From Monoplex corrugatus (taxonomy: Eukaryota; Mollusca; Gastropoda; Littorinimorpha; Ranellidae): a stretch of 64,000 nucleotides of DNA. Under the pieces are notes generated by a model that worked only from the letters and a program-made list of their open reading frames with translations, was not told where the DNA came from and ran no database searches. The stretch covers positions 26,541,891-26,605,890 of the forward strand of contig CM060314.1 of assembly GCA_030674185.1 (NCBI GenBank). The letters are read 5' to 3'. Made by a program: the position numbers and the translations under genes. Positions 32,633-45,874 of this stretch are shown in pieces (the stretch's first letter is position 1; each line of letters starts with the position of its first letter).

Positions 32633-34832
32633 CCCAAAGTCAAACTTAGAAACACCAAAATAGCAACATGGAACATTAGAACACTGTTGCAGAAAGGTAA
32701 ATTAGACAACATCAAAATGGAGATGGAAAGGCTTAACATCAGTATTTTAGGACTAGGGGAAGTGAGATGGAAGGGGGCAGGCATGATAACATCAGGAGAA
32801 TATACAGTGATATACTCTGGTGGTAATTCACATGAAAGAGGAGTAGGCATCATAATGGACAAAGACAAATCAAAAGCAGTTAAGGGATACTGGGCAGTGT
32901 CCGACAGAGTTTTGCTGGTGAAATTGAGAGGCAAACCATTTGATATCAACATCATACAGGTATATGCACCAACATCCGCAAGTACTCAGGAAGACATCGA
33001 CAACTTCTACGAAGTTTTAGAGATGGCCAAGGTCCAATGTAAATCACAAGAAGTTACAGTCATAATGGGAGATTTTAATGCTAAAGTGGGACAGGATAGG
33101 GTGGAGGATATAGTTGGACCTCAGGGCCTTGTACACAAAATGAAAGAGGGGGGAAGCTTGTAGAATGGGCACAGATGAATGAGTTCATAGTAGGAAACAC
33201 CTGGTTTGAGCAGCCTAACAGAAGAAAATGGACATGGATGAGTCCAGGAGATAATACCAAAAATCAGATTGACTACATCCTGATCAACATAAGATTTAGA
33301 AATTCTTTACTGTCAGCAAAAACACTACCAGGCGCAGATGCAACAGTGACCACAATCCTGTAGTGGGAAGGTTTAGGCTGAAATTGAGGAAAAGGAAACA
33401 GACCAAAAGCAACATCAAACTAAACCTTGGACTCTTAAAGACAGATGAAATGATACGTCAAAAATTTAATGTACATGTTCAAAACAAATTCAGTGCTCTG
33501 GAAGACGTTGGTGACAGTGAGGAACAATGGACAAAGTTGAGAAGTTCGATAAATGAAGCTTATGAAGAAATCCCTAAGGTAGTTAGAAAAGCAAAAAAGA
33601 GCTGGATGACTAATGAAATTTTGGGCTTGATGGAGGAAAGGAGGAGGGCAAAGAGAAACGAGGAGATATACAGGAAGATAAACAAAGAAATCAGGTATAG
33701 GTGCAATGAAGCTAAGGAAGCTTGGCTGAACACAAAAAAAATGAAGCTAAGGAAGCTTGGCTGAACACAAAATGCAAAGAGATAGAAGACCGACACAAAA
33801 TGGATCCTCAGGGTATGTACAGATGAATTGAAGAAATTGTCCACAGGAAAAATACATGCACATCAACTGGTTGCTTAAAAGCGAAAGATGGCACGCTTAT
33901 CATGGAAAAAGACAAAATACTGGACAGATGGGGAGAGTACATTAAAGACCTTTTTGAGGATGACAGAAACGAAGAACACATTATAAAAAAGAACTTTGAA
34001 GGACCACCCATAATGAAAGATGAAGTTAGAGCAGCACTGAAAAAGATGAAACCAGGAAAAGCCCCAGGACCAGACAACATTACTACAGAGATGATTGAAG
34101 CCCTGGAGGAATTTGGCATAGAAAAAATAACTCCTCCAAAATGAAATTAATGACACTGGAAAAATCCCCAAAGATATGTCAAAATCAATTTTCATTGCAC
34201 TTCCAAAGAAGACAGGGGCTATAGAATGCGAACTCCATCGCACAATCAGTTTGATGAGTCATGTAACAAAAATCCTGTTAAGAATAATCATGATGAGGAC
34301 AAGGAATAGAATCAAAAGAGAAATAGCAGAAGAACAGTGTGGATTTGTGGAAGGAAAAGGAACTATTAATGCCATATACATCCTAAGAACTATAATAGAG
34401 AGGTCAACTGAGATGAATAAGGATTTGTATTTATGCTTTGTTGACTATACCAAGGCTTTCGATCGGGTACGACTTGAAGAATTGATCAACCAGCTGGAGA
34501 GACTCAATGTTGATGGAAAAGATCTACGAATAATCAGGAATATGTACTGGGAACAAACAGCTGCAATGAGAATAGAAAACAATATAAGCTCTTTTCAAAA
34601 CATCAAAAGAGGAGTCAGACAGGGTTGTGTTTTGTCACCAGATCTATTTTCACTATACAGCGAAAACATCATGACAAACCTAGAAGAAGACCCTGGATTA
34701 AAGTTTGGAGGGAAAATGATAAACAAAATTAGGTACGCAGATGACACCGTGCTAATAGCAGAAAATGAAAGGGACCTACAAAACCTTGTGAATATACTTG
34801 AAATAGAAAGCAAAGGTAAGGTGTTGGAACAT
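32633..34832 (+). mobile_element. RTE-like LINE, copy A (endonuclease plus reverse transcriptase)
   Basis: The apurinic-type endonuclease starts KIATWNIRTLLQKGKLDNIK, then ILGLGEVRWKG, INIIQVYAPT and VTVIMGDFNAKVG. After a frameshift near 33160 it continues RKWTWMSPGDN and NQIDYILIN. The reverse transcriptase has KPGKAPGPDNITTEMIEALE, ALPKKTGAIE, CFVDYTKAFDRV, GVRQGCVLSP and the catalytic RYADDTVLIA at about 34730-34760. Frames break near 33160, 33355 (one base fewer than in copy C), 33740 (a 35-bp tandem duplication) and 34140. The element stops abruptly at about 34832, where the dispersed repeat begins, so its 3' domain is missing. Dead copy. Confidence 0.88.
33706..33773 (+). repeat. 35-bp tandem duplication inside copy A
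   Basis: ATGAAGCTAAGGAAGCTTGG plus CTGAACACAAAA occurs twice in a row. The related copy at 62160 (minus) has it once, so the duplication arose in copy A after the copies separated, and it shifts the frame. Confidence 0.85.
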
Positions 34833-35085
34833 TTTTTGAGGATCATTGCACTCAGGGAGGTTACATTTGTGCTCACTTTTTGTTTGTTTGTTTGTTGTTG
34901 TTTTTTTTGTTGTTTTTTTGTGGTTGTTGTTGTTTGTTTTGTTTTTTTGTCGTCCCATTTTCTACGCCACTTAATGGCCACAGAAGCTGAAACAGTTTTT
35001 ACTATGCGATGATGATGATGTCGATGTGGATGATAATCATGATGCTATGGAGTTCCATCTGGGACTGAGAATGCGTGACAGGGTT
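34833..35085. repeat. Dispersed repeat, second copy
   Basis: Same ordered blocks as 24113-24305: TTTTTTGAGGATCATTGCAC, TCAGGGAGGTTACATTTGTG, a (TTG)n/(TTTG)n expansion at 34875-34950, TTTTCTACGCCAC, GATGATGATGTCGATGTGGA, GCTATGGAGTTCCATCTGGG and GCGTGACAGGG. It sits exactly at the 3' break of RTE-like copy A. Confidence 0.6.
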
Positions 35086-35186
35086 GTTCCTGTTGTTATT
35101 GGGTCGACGTGCATTTATTCACATATCTACCTTTCTCTCTCATGGTTCTGTACATGAAGTGCATGACCCATTGGCGTATATGTATC

Positions 35187-36007
<821 letters not shown>

Positions 36008-37741
36008 AAGTAATAGAAAATGTCTTGTTCTCCACAAAACTTAGTGTGACTTCGATACGTTATGATTTTTCTAATCAGGCAAAGAACGCCGTTTTGCACA
36101 CGTTGCAAATGCTACATGCTTTAAAGAACAGTAGCGTGGAACTCTTCCTGAAATCATTTGATTTTCAGGGTCAGCATATCATCCACTAGAGTTCCGAAAT
36201 TTGGAGTCTTGAATATACAGCCCGCAACTACATGAAGTTAATTCATTTGCATTTTTTTTTTTTAAATCGGTTATCGGTATTGAAATGCAAACGCATGGAG
36301 AAACAAATTGATACCCAATTTATATCAATTCCGTTCTGATATGCAATAGTGTGAAACAATCGAGAATGGATGAACAAAGACTATCACACAAAGCCTATAA
36401 AAATTTGGTTAATGTGAATGTTCGAAATAAGAAAAACTAGGCATCAAGTATTCATTGTATGTTGTACCAGTATATGTTGGGTTATTTTGGGGAAACCAAG
36501 ACGTCGAAGAAATCAAATAATTCCTGCATGTTTTTTTTAAAGGACCTATCATGTGCAACTGGCAGGAATGGTAATATCATGTTTAAAATAGTAGCAACTT
36601 TCATGCCTATAGGAGGTTTATACAGAGCATAATGTGAAACCATACTTGAAGTTAGATGTTAACAGACACTTTTAACATACACACATGCAATAACAACATT
36701 TAAACTTGGCATTCCAGAAGTCGTTGACCATCAGTATCGAAACCAAAGACATCTTGATATCGGCATAATTTGGCCCTTGCGCAGAAATGAGAAAAAGACG
36801 AAATACTTCTTGCTCTGTGTTGTTCTGCTTTACGTGCTTTGAGGGCACAATATATCCCGTTTCAGTTTGAAAAAATATCCAAGCCACCTTTGATTTAGTT
36901 TGCTCCTGGCATGCAAGTAAGCAAAAATTGCGAAACATTGCGAGGAAGGTTATGTTTCTTTGCATAAAGAGATCCATTGTGACTGTTGCGCTCAGTACGT
37001 GTCGCGCGGAGTGTTCACCATTGACCTACTTATCATGTTTACATAATGTCCATGGCCTTTTACATTTATAAAACATCTAAAGTTTGAATTAACTCTCTCT
37101 CTCTATCCCTCTGTCTATCCCTCTCCCTCACACACACACACATACACACACACACACACACACACAGCAACGGAAAAGTGCGTGCAGACAGACGGTTACT
37201 CATCGAAAGGTATTTTTTGAAATAGGTGATTGAGAGACAGACAGAACACGGCTGTTCCCGAGCAAGATTTTAGTTTGAGAGCATGAGCGGCGGAGGGGAG
37301 GGGGATGGGAGGGGAGAGAGAAACGATAAGTAGATGTGGACTCTCAAGTGGCAGCTGGCCAGTTGAGCGCTCTGCACAGAGCAGTGTGTGAGTGCAACGC
37401 GCTGAACTGTCAAAAGGGAACCGCAGGTGTCAGTGTAGCGTTGCAGTACATGGGTAGGTTGCAAAAACATTAAATTACAAAGTCTGAGTTTCACCAAGAG
37501 GAATATGAACAATATAACCAAACGCAGGAATGACTCATGTAGAAACTGATATCAGGCATGCAGAAAAAATTAGATATAACAGTTGTTTTGCTTGCAAAGA
37601 TCAGATGACTGACAGAAGAAAACCACCAATGTTAAATAAAAAATCCAATTTAAATGACAAATTGTTCATGCACCTGCACTTTTACAACATTCATATTTTC
37701 AGAGATGTTAGCTGCATGTGTGTGGACAACACCAAACTTAA
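36008..37741. other. Intergenic, nothing supported
   Basis: AT-rich. It has a CT-rich patch (37092-37130) running into (AC)n (37131-37166). The minus frame 36672-36977 has no recognisable motif or splice context. Confidence 0.5.
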
Positions 37742-37935
37742 CGAATAAGCATTTGGTTGTCCACAAGGATCGTTATCAGCTTGTTTAGTAAGTATCCCAT
37801 CACTTTGATATGGCACAGATTTCTCTCACAGTACAAGGCAGCAGCCTTCTTTCACACAATGCAGAGGCTGACTATACAGGCTTACGTAGCCTCAACACTA
37901 ACTGTCTTTTAATACAGAACCAGCAGACATCCATT
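37742..37935 (+). pseudogene. Possible worn reverse-transcriptase fragment
   Basis: GCATTTGGTTGTCCACAAGG encodes AFGCPQGSLSA, like the GVPQGSVLGP motif of L2/CR1 reverse transcriptases. About 110 bp later GCTGACTATACAGGC (ADYTG) could be a remnant of the YADDT catalytic motif, followed by LRSLNTNCLLIQNQQ in the same frame. The spacing is about right, but both motifs are degraded. Confidence 0.3.
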
Positions 37936-38114
37936 TGCCAGTTCTTATTACCACTTCCGTCACAGATACACACGCACAATTACTAAAATACGGCAAATAC
38001 ACACACTAACAACAACAACAACAACAAAAACAACAACAACGAATAACAGGAAAAAAAACCAGTTTCAGTATAAAAAAAATCTAAATAAAACGACGAAACT
38101 GAGTCTCTCTAAAA

Positions 38115-38335
<221 letters not shown>

Positions 38336-38561
38336 TACATACATACACAAAAACAAACAAAAAAAAGCAAACAAAAAACAAACAAACAAACAAAAACCCA
38401 CAACGAAAACAAAAGTGACAAAAGAAATTAAACAAAACAGCAACAAAAACAAAAGAGACAACAACAGGAAAACAACAACTTAAAAATATTTTCACTCATG
38501 TACTGTCTCCCGTTTCACATGAAATAATTCCAGTATAGAAAGGCAGATGAAATACACCAAA

Positions 38562-38690
<129 letters not shown>

Positions 38691-38700
38691 CGGGATTAAG

Positions 38701-40221
38701 TTGCCATCAATTCCAGTAAAGCTAGAAAATAACCCTTTTCCTAGCTCACTAAAAAAAGCAGAAGCTTTTGCAGACGTGTTTGCTGAGACCTGTCGTGTAG
38801 AAGGACTTCCTGTCTCTAGTAGAGACTATAGGGAACGAGAAGAAAAGAAAGATGTATATAAGGATCCTGCCTCTGACAATACTCACTACATAAATGCATC
38901 ACTCACACTTCAAGAATTAAAAGATGCCATTCAGTCCCTTCCAAGTAAAAAAACGTCAGTTGGACTAGATGCAATTTCCAATGAGATGCTGAAAAATTTA
39001 CCAGAAAATTTTATAATTTTGCTACATGACATATTTAAAAAATGCTGGAATAGTGGGAAAATGCCCAACAACTGGAAAGAAACAATAGTGGTTCCTGTAC
39101 TAAAATCAGGTAAATGTAATACCGATCTGAAAAACTACAGGCCAATTGCATTAACATCACACGTATGTAAACTAATGGAGAAAATAATCTTAAAGAGACT
39201 GATGCACTATTGTGAAAAGAATAAAATAATACCAGTAAATCAGGCAGGATTTCGAAAAGGCAGGTCACCAGTAGAAATCCTAACAAAGCTAACTACTAAC
39301 ATAAAACAACAATTTGCAAGACGTCAATGTGTTTTAGCTACATTTTTTGATATAACGAAAGCATACGATCAAGTGTGGCACTCCAGATTGTTATTTAAAT
39401 TTAAAAGTATTGGGCTGACAGGTCACATTTTTGACTATGTTAAGTGTTTCTTAGAAAACAGAGTATTTCAAACGAGGATTGAAAATGTATATTCCACGAA
39501 ACGAATTCTTCAAATGGGTATCCCTCAGGGATCCGTTATAGCTCCCCTTCTTTTCATGATATTAATGCATGACTTACCCAGTAAAGTATCTAAGCATGTA
39601 GTTTTAGCTCAATATGCTGACGATTTATGCATGTGGATGCAGGTAAATATGAAAAGGAAAACTCCTTTGCGCTGTATTAATTATACTCGCAAATGCTACC
39701 AATTAGAACTTGATAAAATAGCATGATACATGGTAGAAAATGGGTTACATCTATCCCTGGAAAAATCGAAAATAGTTTTATTTAATAATGGAGCTAACCC
39801 AGTAAATATTCCCACTTTCAAACTGGGAGATACTCTTCTTCAGTTTAATGAGTCAATTAAATTCTTAGGAGTTTTTCTTACGGCAAAATTATCTTGGAAT
39901 CAGCATATTGAATACTTATTAACCAAAGCTCAAAAAAGTTTAAATTTCTTAAAAATAGTTCGCAAACAGGCATGGGGTCAAGATTCATCAACACTTGTTC
40001 ATCTTTGTAAATCGCTTGTTAGATCTAAATTAACCTATGCCCAAGAAATCTTCTTCAGTGCACCGAAACACTTACTGAAAAAACTGCAGAGCATAGATTG
40101 TAAAGGTTTCAAACTTGCACTGGGTCTTCCAATGCATGCTTCCTGTCTTCGCACATATAATGAAATCAAACTGTTGCCACTTGATGAGAAAGGAAAGTCG
40201 CTTCTACTAAATTTTTGTTAA
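38701..40221 (+). pseudogene. LINE reverse transcriptase with one in-frame TGA
   Basis: Two consecutive frames in the same phase: 38701-39726 and 39730-40221, separated by a TGA at 39724-39726. Motifs in order: LTLQELKDAIQSLPSKKTSV and GLDAISNEML (fingers), NWKETIVVPVLKSGK, LKNYRPIALTSHVCKLMEKI, NQAGFRKGRSPVEIL, TFFDITKAYDQVW (motif A), MGIPQGSVIAPLLF (motif B), AQYADDLCMW (catalytic motif C), then NGLHLSLEKSKIVLFNNG and FLGVFLTAKLSWNQHIEYL (thumb). The 5' part (endonuclease and any gag-like ORF) is absent because of truncation at the (AC)n junction. Confidence 0.85.
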
Positions 40222-41330
40222 GACACACCACTGTAGAAAACATCTCTGAAACAGAAATTAAACTGAGATCAGATACCGACTTTCCAAAAAGAGCTAAATC
40301 AATATCTTCACAGGTCACTCTTGCAACATACACATCTGACGTCATGAAAGGTTCAGGAATTGATCTACACGTAGATCCTGTATCTATAAGACCTTTCTTT
40401 TCGCCAGTACCCAGTTGGGAACTCCAAAGAGCACAATTTGACGTACATCACACTAACTTAAAAAAAGGAGACAATGTAAACTTACTGGCAAGTCAGGTTA
40501 AATGTCATATTGACGACTTATATTCCGATCATTTGAAAATTTACACTGATGGATCAGTAATTGAAAGAAAAGCAGGCTCAGCGTTTTTAATACCTGCTCT
40601 CAAAATTGAAAAATCTTTCTACATAGGACTTGATAAATCTGTCTTTACAGCTGAACTTTTTGCAATATTAATGGCTTTAAACTTTATGATAAGTCTTCCT
40701 AGGACAATTTTTCAAACACTTTTTTGCGTTGATTCAAAATCAGTACTTCAGGCTCTTGAATTATCAAAATTACAAACAAGATCAGAAATGATTCTGGAAA
40801 TTAGTCACTTGATTCATAATTTATCTTTAAGAGGCACTGATATTACTTTCTGCTGGATACCTTCTCATAGTTCTTTTCGTTATAATGATAAAGTTGACAG
40901 GGCTGCCAAACGGGGAGCTAATAACTCACCAGATTCAAACAATATCCAGCTTTCTCTCTCGTTGCACGAGAATTACACTTTAGTAGACAACTACGTCTGG
41001 AAGCAGTTCCAATTAAAACAGAAAAAGTATGATAACTGTCACATGAACTTTGAAGTTAGCAAAATACTTAAGCAGCTTCATGCCAGCAGAATTATACAAT
41101 CCCTTATGTATAGATGGAAACTTGATGCATTCAAAACAAAATACACCAAGAACATAGTATGTCTGTGTGGAAAGAAGATAACACATAGTCATATTCTTTC
41201 TTGCGTTAAGGTAAAACGACATATTCCAACACTATCTATGAGTACAGTTTCTGATATATTTGCCTCATCATCATTACTGTATGAATTTTTTGTTAGCCTG
41301 TCAAAAAGTCCTATAGCGAATTACCTTTAA
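40215..41330 (+). pseudogene. LINE RNase H domain, frame-shifted from the reverse transcriptase
   Basis: Continues the polyprotein after a one-base slip in the T-run at about 40209-40217. RNase H signature: LKIYTDGSVIERKAGSAF (first Asp), FTAELFAILMAL (Glu), FCVDSKSVLQAL (Asp) and CWIPSHSSFRYNDKVDRAAK (His and final Asp), so all four acidic/His positions are present. The C-terminal region contains the Cys/His-type CLCGKKITHSHILSC. Stop TAA at 41328-41330. The domain itself is uninterrupted. Confidence 0.85.
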
Positions 41331-41654
41331 AATGTTATTTCACTTGTTCACTGTTATGGTTAGTCAATTATTAGTTTTATTTTTTTCTTCGTTTCTTCCA
41401 GATATTTTTCAATTTTGTTTGTTAGTTTGTTTGTTTAAATCGTTAATTATGATAACATTATTTGTTAGTTTTACCTTCCCCTCTTCAAAACAGTTGTTTT
41501 CTGGATCATCTTTTCTCAAGTTCAAAATTGACAATTTTCAAATATTCTCTTCACTCCTCTTATCATCCCCCCCCCCCCCCATTTTTTTGTTTTTTTTTGT
41601 TTTTGTTTTTTGTCTAAAATCACTTTAGTGAATAGACATTAAATCAAAGAACCA

Positions 41655-41681
41655 CACACACACACACACACACACACCCAC
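41655..41681. repeat. (AC)n at the LINE 3' end
   Basis: CCACACACAC run directly following the conserved LINE 3' terminus. Confidence 0.9.
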
Positions 41682-42604
41682 AGTGAGAAATGATGATACT
41701 CACTTACACTCTATAAGTGAAGCACAAACTCAAACTATATAACCAAATGAATAATTTATAGCTGCACTCGGTCAAATGATAAATAAACAATAAGGATTCC
41801 AAAAAATGAATTGACAAAGAGTGCACAATTTCGTTCTACACAACGCCAAAGTTGATGATAAAATGGCTTAATCACTGTACAGCGCAGTATTAATCCTCTG
41901 TTTTCCTTGCCACTAGACTAAGGAATGCGGAAACATAGCTACGGGCAAGGGAGGACGTCTGATATCTGACATCTGGTGCTAGGCTGGCTGACCAAACTAA
42001 AAGGCGAAAAAGGGAGCTATTGAAACAGCAGTGAGAAAGACACCAAAAGACATCACCTAAAAATCAAGCACAAAACCCACATAGTTTCCAGACAGAACGA
42101 CCGTGGTCTTGACCACATACATTCTTTCTTCGCCAAGGCCACGGACAGACAGACAGACGGACAGAAACTGGACGAACAGGCACACAGACAGGCAGACAGC
42201 CATCCAGTCAGACAGCCAAACATAAGAGCAGAGACAGATATTGAATACAACAAACAGACGAAAGTCTCACCTGTGCAGTATTGTAGCACCTGCTGAGGAG
42301 AAGCTGAATGACACCTCACCTGTTAGGCGTCTGTTTCATGTCGTACTAGTAACTAGTAACCAGTCATATCGCAAGCCACAGCCATAGGCCCTCTTTGACA
42401 GTTAAAGAGGCAAGTACCACACTCCTCTGTCTAATTTCAACAATAATATAGCGAGAATCTGACAATAGCATCGGTGTCTCACAACACAATCAAAATGTTT
42501 TGAGGTTTCTTTGAGCAACGTTCTTACAACTAGTCCTCATATACTCTGAGAGTGATAAGACTTAAAAACTCAACAAAACGAACGAACGAACGAACACCTC
42601 TGTC
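41682..42604. other. Intergenic, nothing supported
   Basis: Contains a GACA-rich patch (about 42140-42210) and (CGAA)n near 42580. The minus frame 42053-42319 is composition-driven. Confidence 0.5.
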
Positions 42605-42692
42605 TGTGTGGCTCAAAGGCTTAGTTGGCTGAGCATCGGATTCACACATCGGTGATTTTGTGTGTGCGAACCACGGGTTGAGCCGCATTAAA
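42605..42692 (+). other. tRNA-like fragment, possible SINE head
   Basis: GGCTTAGTTGGCTGAGCATC resembles an RNA polymerase III A-box (TAGTTGGCTGAGCA), and GCGAACCACGGGTTGAGCCG about 55 bp downstream resembles a B-box with a substitution. No cloverleaf with a clean acceptor stem was found, so it is not called a tRNA gene. Confidence 0.35.
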
Positions 42693-42824
42693 ACTGATAT
42701 CATACTGCCCATCTTATGATAATTGTTGTTCTGGGTAATATCAGTGTAAGATTAACCTTTACCGTACGTCACCTAAAATTTTGCGTCCTGTCCGTCGTGG
42801 GTATTTAGCGACCCATGCTTTTTA

Positions 42825-43115
42825 ATGAAGGAACGATCCGTTCCCGTACGCCGTAGGGTCTGCAGCGACCCATACTATAATATGAAGGAACGATCCGTTC
42901 CCGTACGCCGTAGGGTCTGCAGCGACCCATACAATAATATGAAGGAACGATCCGTTCCCGTACGCCGTAGGGTCTGCAGCGACCCTTACTATTATTATAT
43001 GAATGAACGATCCCAGGCTGTGTGTCGTTGAATCTGCAGCGACCCTTACTATTTATATGAAGGAATAAAGTGTCACCGTACGCTGTTGGCCTCCATCTAT
43101 CCGCATTCTCTCTCT
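42825..43115. repeat. 57-bp minisatellite, 5 units
   Basis: The unit starts ATGAAGGAACGATCCGTTCC and continues CGTACGCCGTAGGGTCTGCA and GCGACCCATACAATAAT. Starts are at 42825, 42882, 42939, 42999 and 43057. The first three are almost identical and the last two diverged. A period of 57 (19 codons) keeps both strands open, giving 19-residue repeats (MKERSVPVRRRVCSDPYYN forward, GRCRPYGVRERIVPSYY reverse). No signal peptide or gene context is seen. Confidence 0.9.
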
Positions 43116-43584
43116 CTCCCTCTCTCCCTCTCTCCCTCCTTCTCCTTCTGTTTCTCTCTCTTGTGGCTATATAAACATGACCCATTTTCTTTAGAAATGC
43201 TGAAATGTGTGATAAATTTTGAAAGCAGCCTGGATTTTTTTTTCTTGTTGTAGGCTAATTGGTGTAGATCTAGATGATATTTGGGGGAGGGGGGAATGAT
43301 TTTTTAGCTTACAGTGTGTGTGGGTGCGAAATCTGACGTATACACGATATTTTTAAAAAAGAAAAAAAGTCGCACTCCACGTAATGTCGTCATTAAATGA
43401 CGTATGTGGGTCTACAATCTGACCCAACAAATTTTCGGAAGCAGAAATCACTCATTCACTTGGAGCGTCGTGTGTACTCTCATCAGTTTTTATGAGTGAA
43501 GCATATGATGTAGGCTAAATGTATGCTTACTGTCGTGTTGAGTGAGTGGAATGTGTGCGTGTGTGTGTGCACGTGTCCGAGTCT

Positions 43585-43587
<3 letters not shown>

Positions 43588-43669
<82 letters not shown>

Positions 43670-43682
43670 TGTGTGTGTGTGG
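43588..43682. repeat. (GT)n microsatellite
   Basis: About 95 bp of (GT)n with one GAGTG interruption. Confidence 0.95.
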
Positions 43683-43799
43683 TTCTTCCTTTGAATTTAA
43701 CGTCTTACCACTCAGTGATACTAGGCGGATATGAGAATTATTGATACAGGATTTCTTATGATACAAGATGATTTCATAACTGTATTATCTATAATAATT

Positions 43800-44412
43800 G
43801 GTAAATCAGACCATTACAATATGTGCGGATCAATCCTTTAAAAAAATCAAAGGACAACTTCACTGGCTCCCTGTATCAAAGCGCATACAGTACAAACTAG
43901 ACACCAAAAGCCTCAATAACGCAGCCCCCGATTACCTGTCAAGCCTACTTGAGATCTATGTTCCCTCACGTACCCTCCGCTCTGCCTCCGATCCTCTGAC
44001 TTTTCGCTTTCCACGCACCAAGCTCAATACCTATGGTCCACGAGCCTTCTCTGTTTCTGGTCCACTTTCCTGGAACAAACTTCCTCTCTCTGTCCGTCAG
44101 CAACCTACTTTTGTCTCCTTCAAGTCCGCTCTCAAAACTCACCTTTTCTCCTCTGCATAAAATCCTGACCTCACTCATCCCCCCTCTGTAGCCTGTATCC
44201 ACTCGGAGGGGAATCACATTGTAATATATATTTGTATATAATATGCTCTCTATAATTTTCCATTGCTTTTATTCTTTTCCCCCATTTATAGACATGTGTG
44301 CGTGTGTGTGTGCGTGTGTGTGCGCGCGTGCGTAAGTGTATGTTCAGCGCTTAGATTTGATTTTTATCGAGATTTTGCGCTATATAAATATTGTAATTAT
44401 TATTATTATTAT
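43800..44412 (+). mobile_element. L2-type LINE 3' end
   Basis: The frame ending at 44160 encodes the conserved C-terminus downstream of the L2 reverse transcriptase: GQLHWLPVSKRIQYKLDTKS, APDYLSSLLEIYVPSRTLRS, FPRTKLNTYGPRAFSVSGPL, SWNKLPLSVRQQPTFVSFKS, ALKTHLFSSA. A short 3' UTR leads to CAGCGCTTAGATTTGATTTT, GCGCTATATAAATATTG and (ATT)n (to 44412), the usual L2 terminus. It is 5'-truncated just before the HWLPV block. The remaining frame is intact. The 3' tail matches 18170-18388. Confidence 0.85.
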
Positions 44413-44759
44413 TACTATTCCAAGAGGGCGAGATAGTTATGAATGCATGTTGGCATAAAACTCATAAGTGTTATGTGCATGAACATTTTAATGTAATGCA
44501 GTGCAGAAGAAAAAAAGTATGAACGTTTGAGTGCATGAACATGGGAGTGCAAACAGCCTTCAAAAAAGCGTTCACACAAAGCAAGCTGATCTAGCAATTA
44601 AGCAAATAAGACATCTTTCATTCAGCAATTCAACAGTGACAGGAAACAGCGAATGCGATTTTCACACCAATTTTATTTACATATTTGCATTCACTTGAGA
44701 TCACTGAGTAGATAAAAATTATTACGTTCAGCTGATACTGGAAACACATGAGAATGGAG
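44413..44759. other. Intergenic, nothing supported
   Basis: AT-rich DNA between the L2 tail and the RNase H LINE relic; no motif seen. Confidence 0.4.
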
Positions 44760-45870
44760 GAAGTTATCAGCTGCTAAGTATATAGTTAGAGCAAATGCAG
44801 TAGCTAATTATACCGATACGGAGCTTAAAATTCGGTCTGACATCCATTTCCTCAAGAGAGCACGAACAATAAAGGCTCAAGAAACAATATATTTTCATCA
44901 CTTGAAAATATTTACTGATGGATCTGTTCTAGACGATGGTGCAGCCGGCGCTGGCTTTGTAATTCCAAAATTTAAAGTAGAAAAGGCTTACTCTTTAGGA
45001 CAGGGACATTCATTGATTCAATCTTCACTTCCGAATTAGTTGCCATCCTAATGGCATTGAAATATATAGTGGATCTATCTTTACCTTTATTTAGTATCTT
45101 ATTACGTGTAGATTCGAAACCTGTATTACAGTCTCTAAAAAGTTGCAAATATAAAAAAAATAGTGCGTTAGCATTTGAGATTAAATTTTTAATTCATTGT
45201 TTGATAACAAACAATACACGTTATTTTTGTTGGATCCCATCCCACTGTGGTATCAAATATAATGATTGGGTTGATAGAATAGCTAAATGTGCAGCAATGA
45301 ATAGAGCTGGCAGTATAAAAATTTGATTTACAACTCTCTGACCATGAAATGTATGCTATATTAGACAACAAAGTAAAAGCGCAATGTAAAATTTGCCCTT
45401 TCATCGTGAACTACCAGGGTTTTACAAGACAGGAAATAACTTTAGCTTACAGATTGTCTCAACTCACTCCGAACTAAATTCAGTAAAACCATCAAATGTA
45501 TCTGTAGTGATTTTATAAGATCAGAGTTAATCATCTTTTGTGTTGTCAGCAAATGCTACTTTATTTCCCTGCATCAGTTACAAATTTAAAATAGAAACAT
45601 ACCGATTTCACTCTGTATTTACACATTGCTAAGTATTTACTACTCAGTCCCGTAGGTCGTTTCCTTTGATTAAGCCCAGTTGTTTTATACCTGTAACTCC
45701 CACCCATCCCTGTTTATTTGTTTCTTAGTATTTTCCTTATTCCTTGACTGACACAACGTTTTTACCTCGATTGGAAATTCCTCTTCTCCATTTTATCCAA
45801 ACAATAACAGATGGTTTATCATACGCCAGCACAGACACCTACATGCTTGTCGCACACACACACACACACA
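44760..45870 (+). mobile_element. Second RNase H LINE relic, ending in (AC)n
   Basis: Starts in KYIVRANAVANYTDTELKIR, equivalent to sequence just after the reverse transcriptase of the 38.7-kb element. It then gives HLKIFTDGSVLDDGAAGAGF. After a one-base slip near 45020 comes TSELVAILMALKYIVDL, LRVDSKPVLQSLKSCKYKKN and CWIPSHCGIKYNDWVDRIAK, so all RNase H catalytic positions can be recognised. A further C-terminal piece (LRTKFSKTIKCICSDFI) follows at about 45470-45520. The region then decays to a (CA)n run at about 45855-45872. It is a related but distinct subfamily, with an internal deletion and several breaks. Confidence 0.7.
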
Positions 45871-45874
45871 CCCG

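Larger units (their letters stand above)
38696..41655 (+). mobile_element. RNase H-bearing LINE (I-superfamily-like), endonuclease missing
   Basis: A 5'-truncated non-LTR element with reverse transcriptase and RNase H domains. It begins directly after (AC)n and, after a 3' UTR with a C-run/T-run and GTGAATAGACATTAAATCAA, ends directly in (AC)n (41655-41681). Apart from one in-frame TGA and one single-base slip it is open, so it is relatively young. RNase H after the reverse transcriptase places it in the I/Ingi/Nimb group of clades; the exact clade needs a phylogeny. Confidence 0.85.

Noticed and set aside
42605..42692. Functional tRNA gene
   Set aside because: A- and B-box-like motifs are present, but I could not build an acceptor stem or a normal anticodon arm.
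42825..43185. Neuropeptide-like precursor with 19-residue repeats
   Set aside because: No signal peptide, no regular dibasic cleavage sites followed by amidation Gly, and both strands are open because the period is divisible by three.
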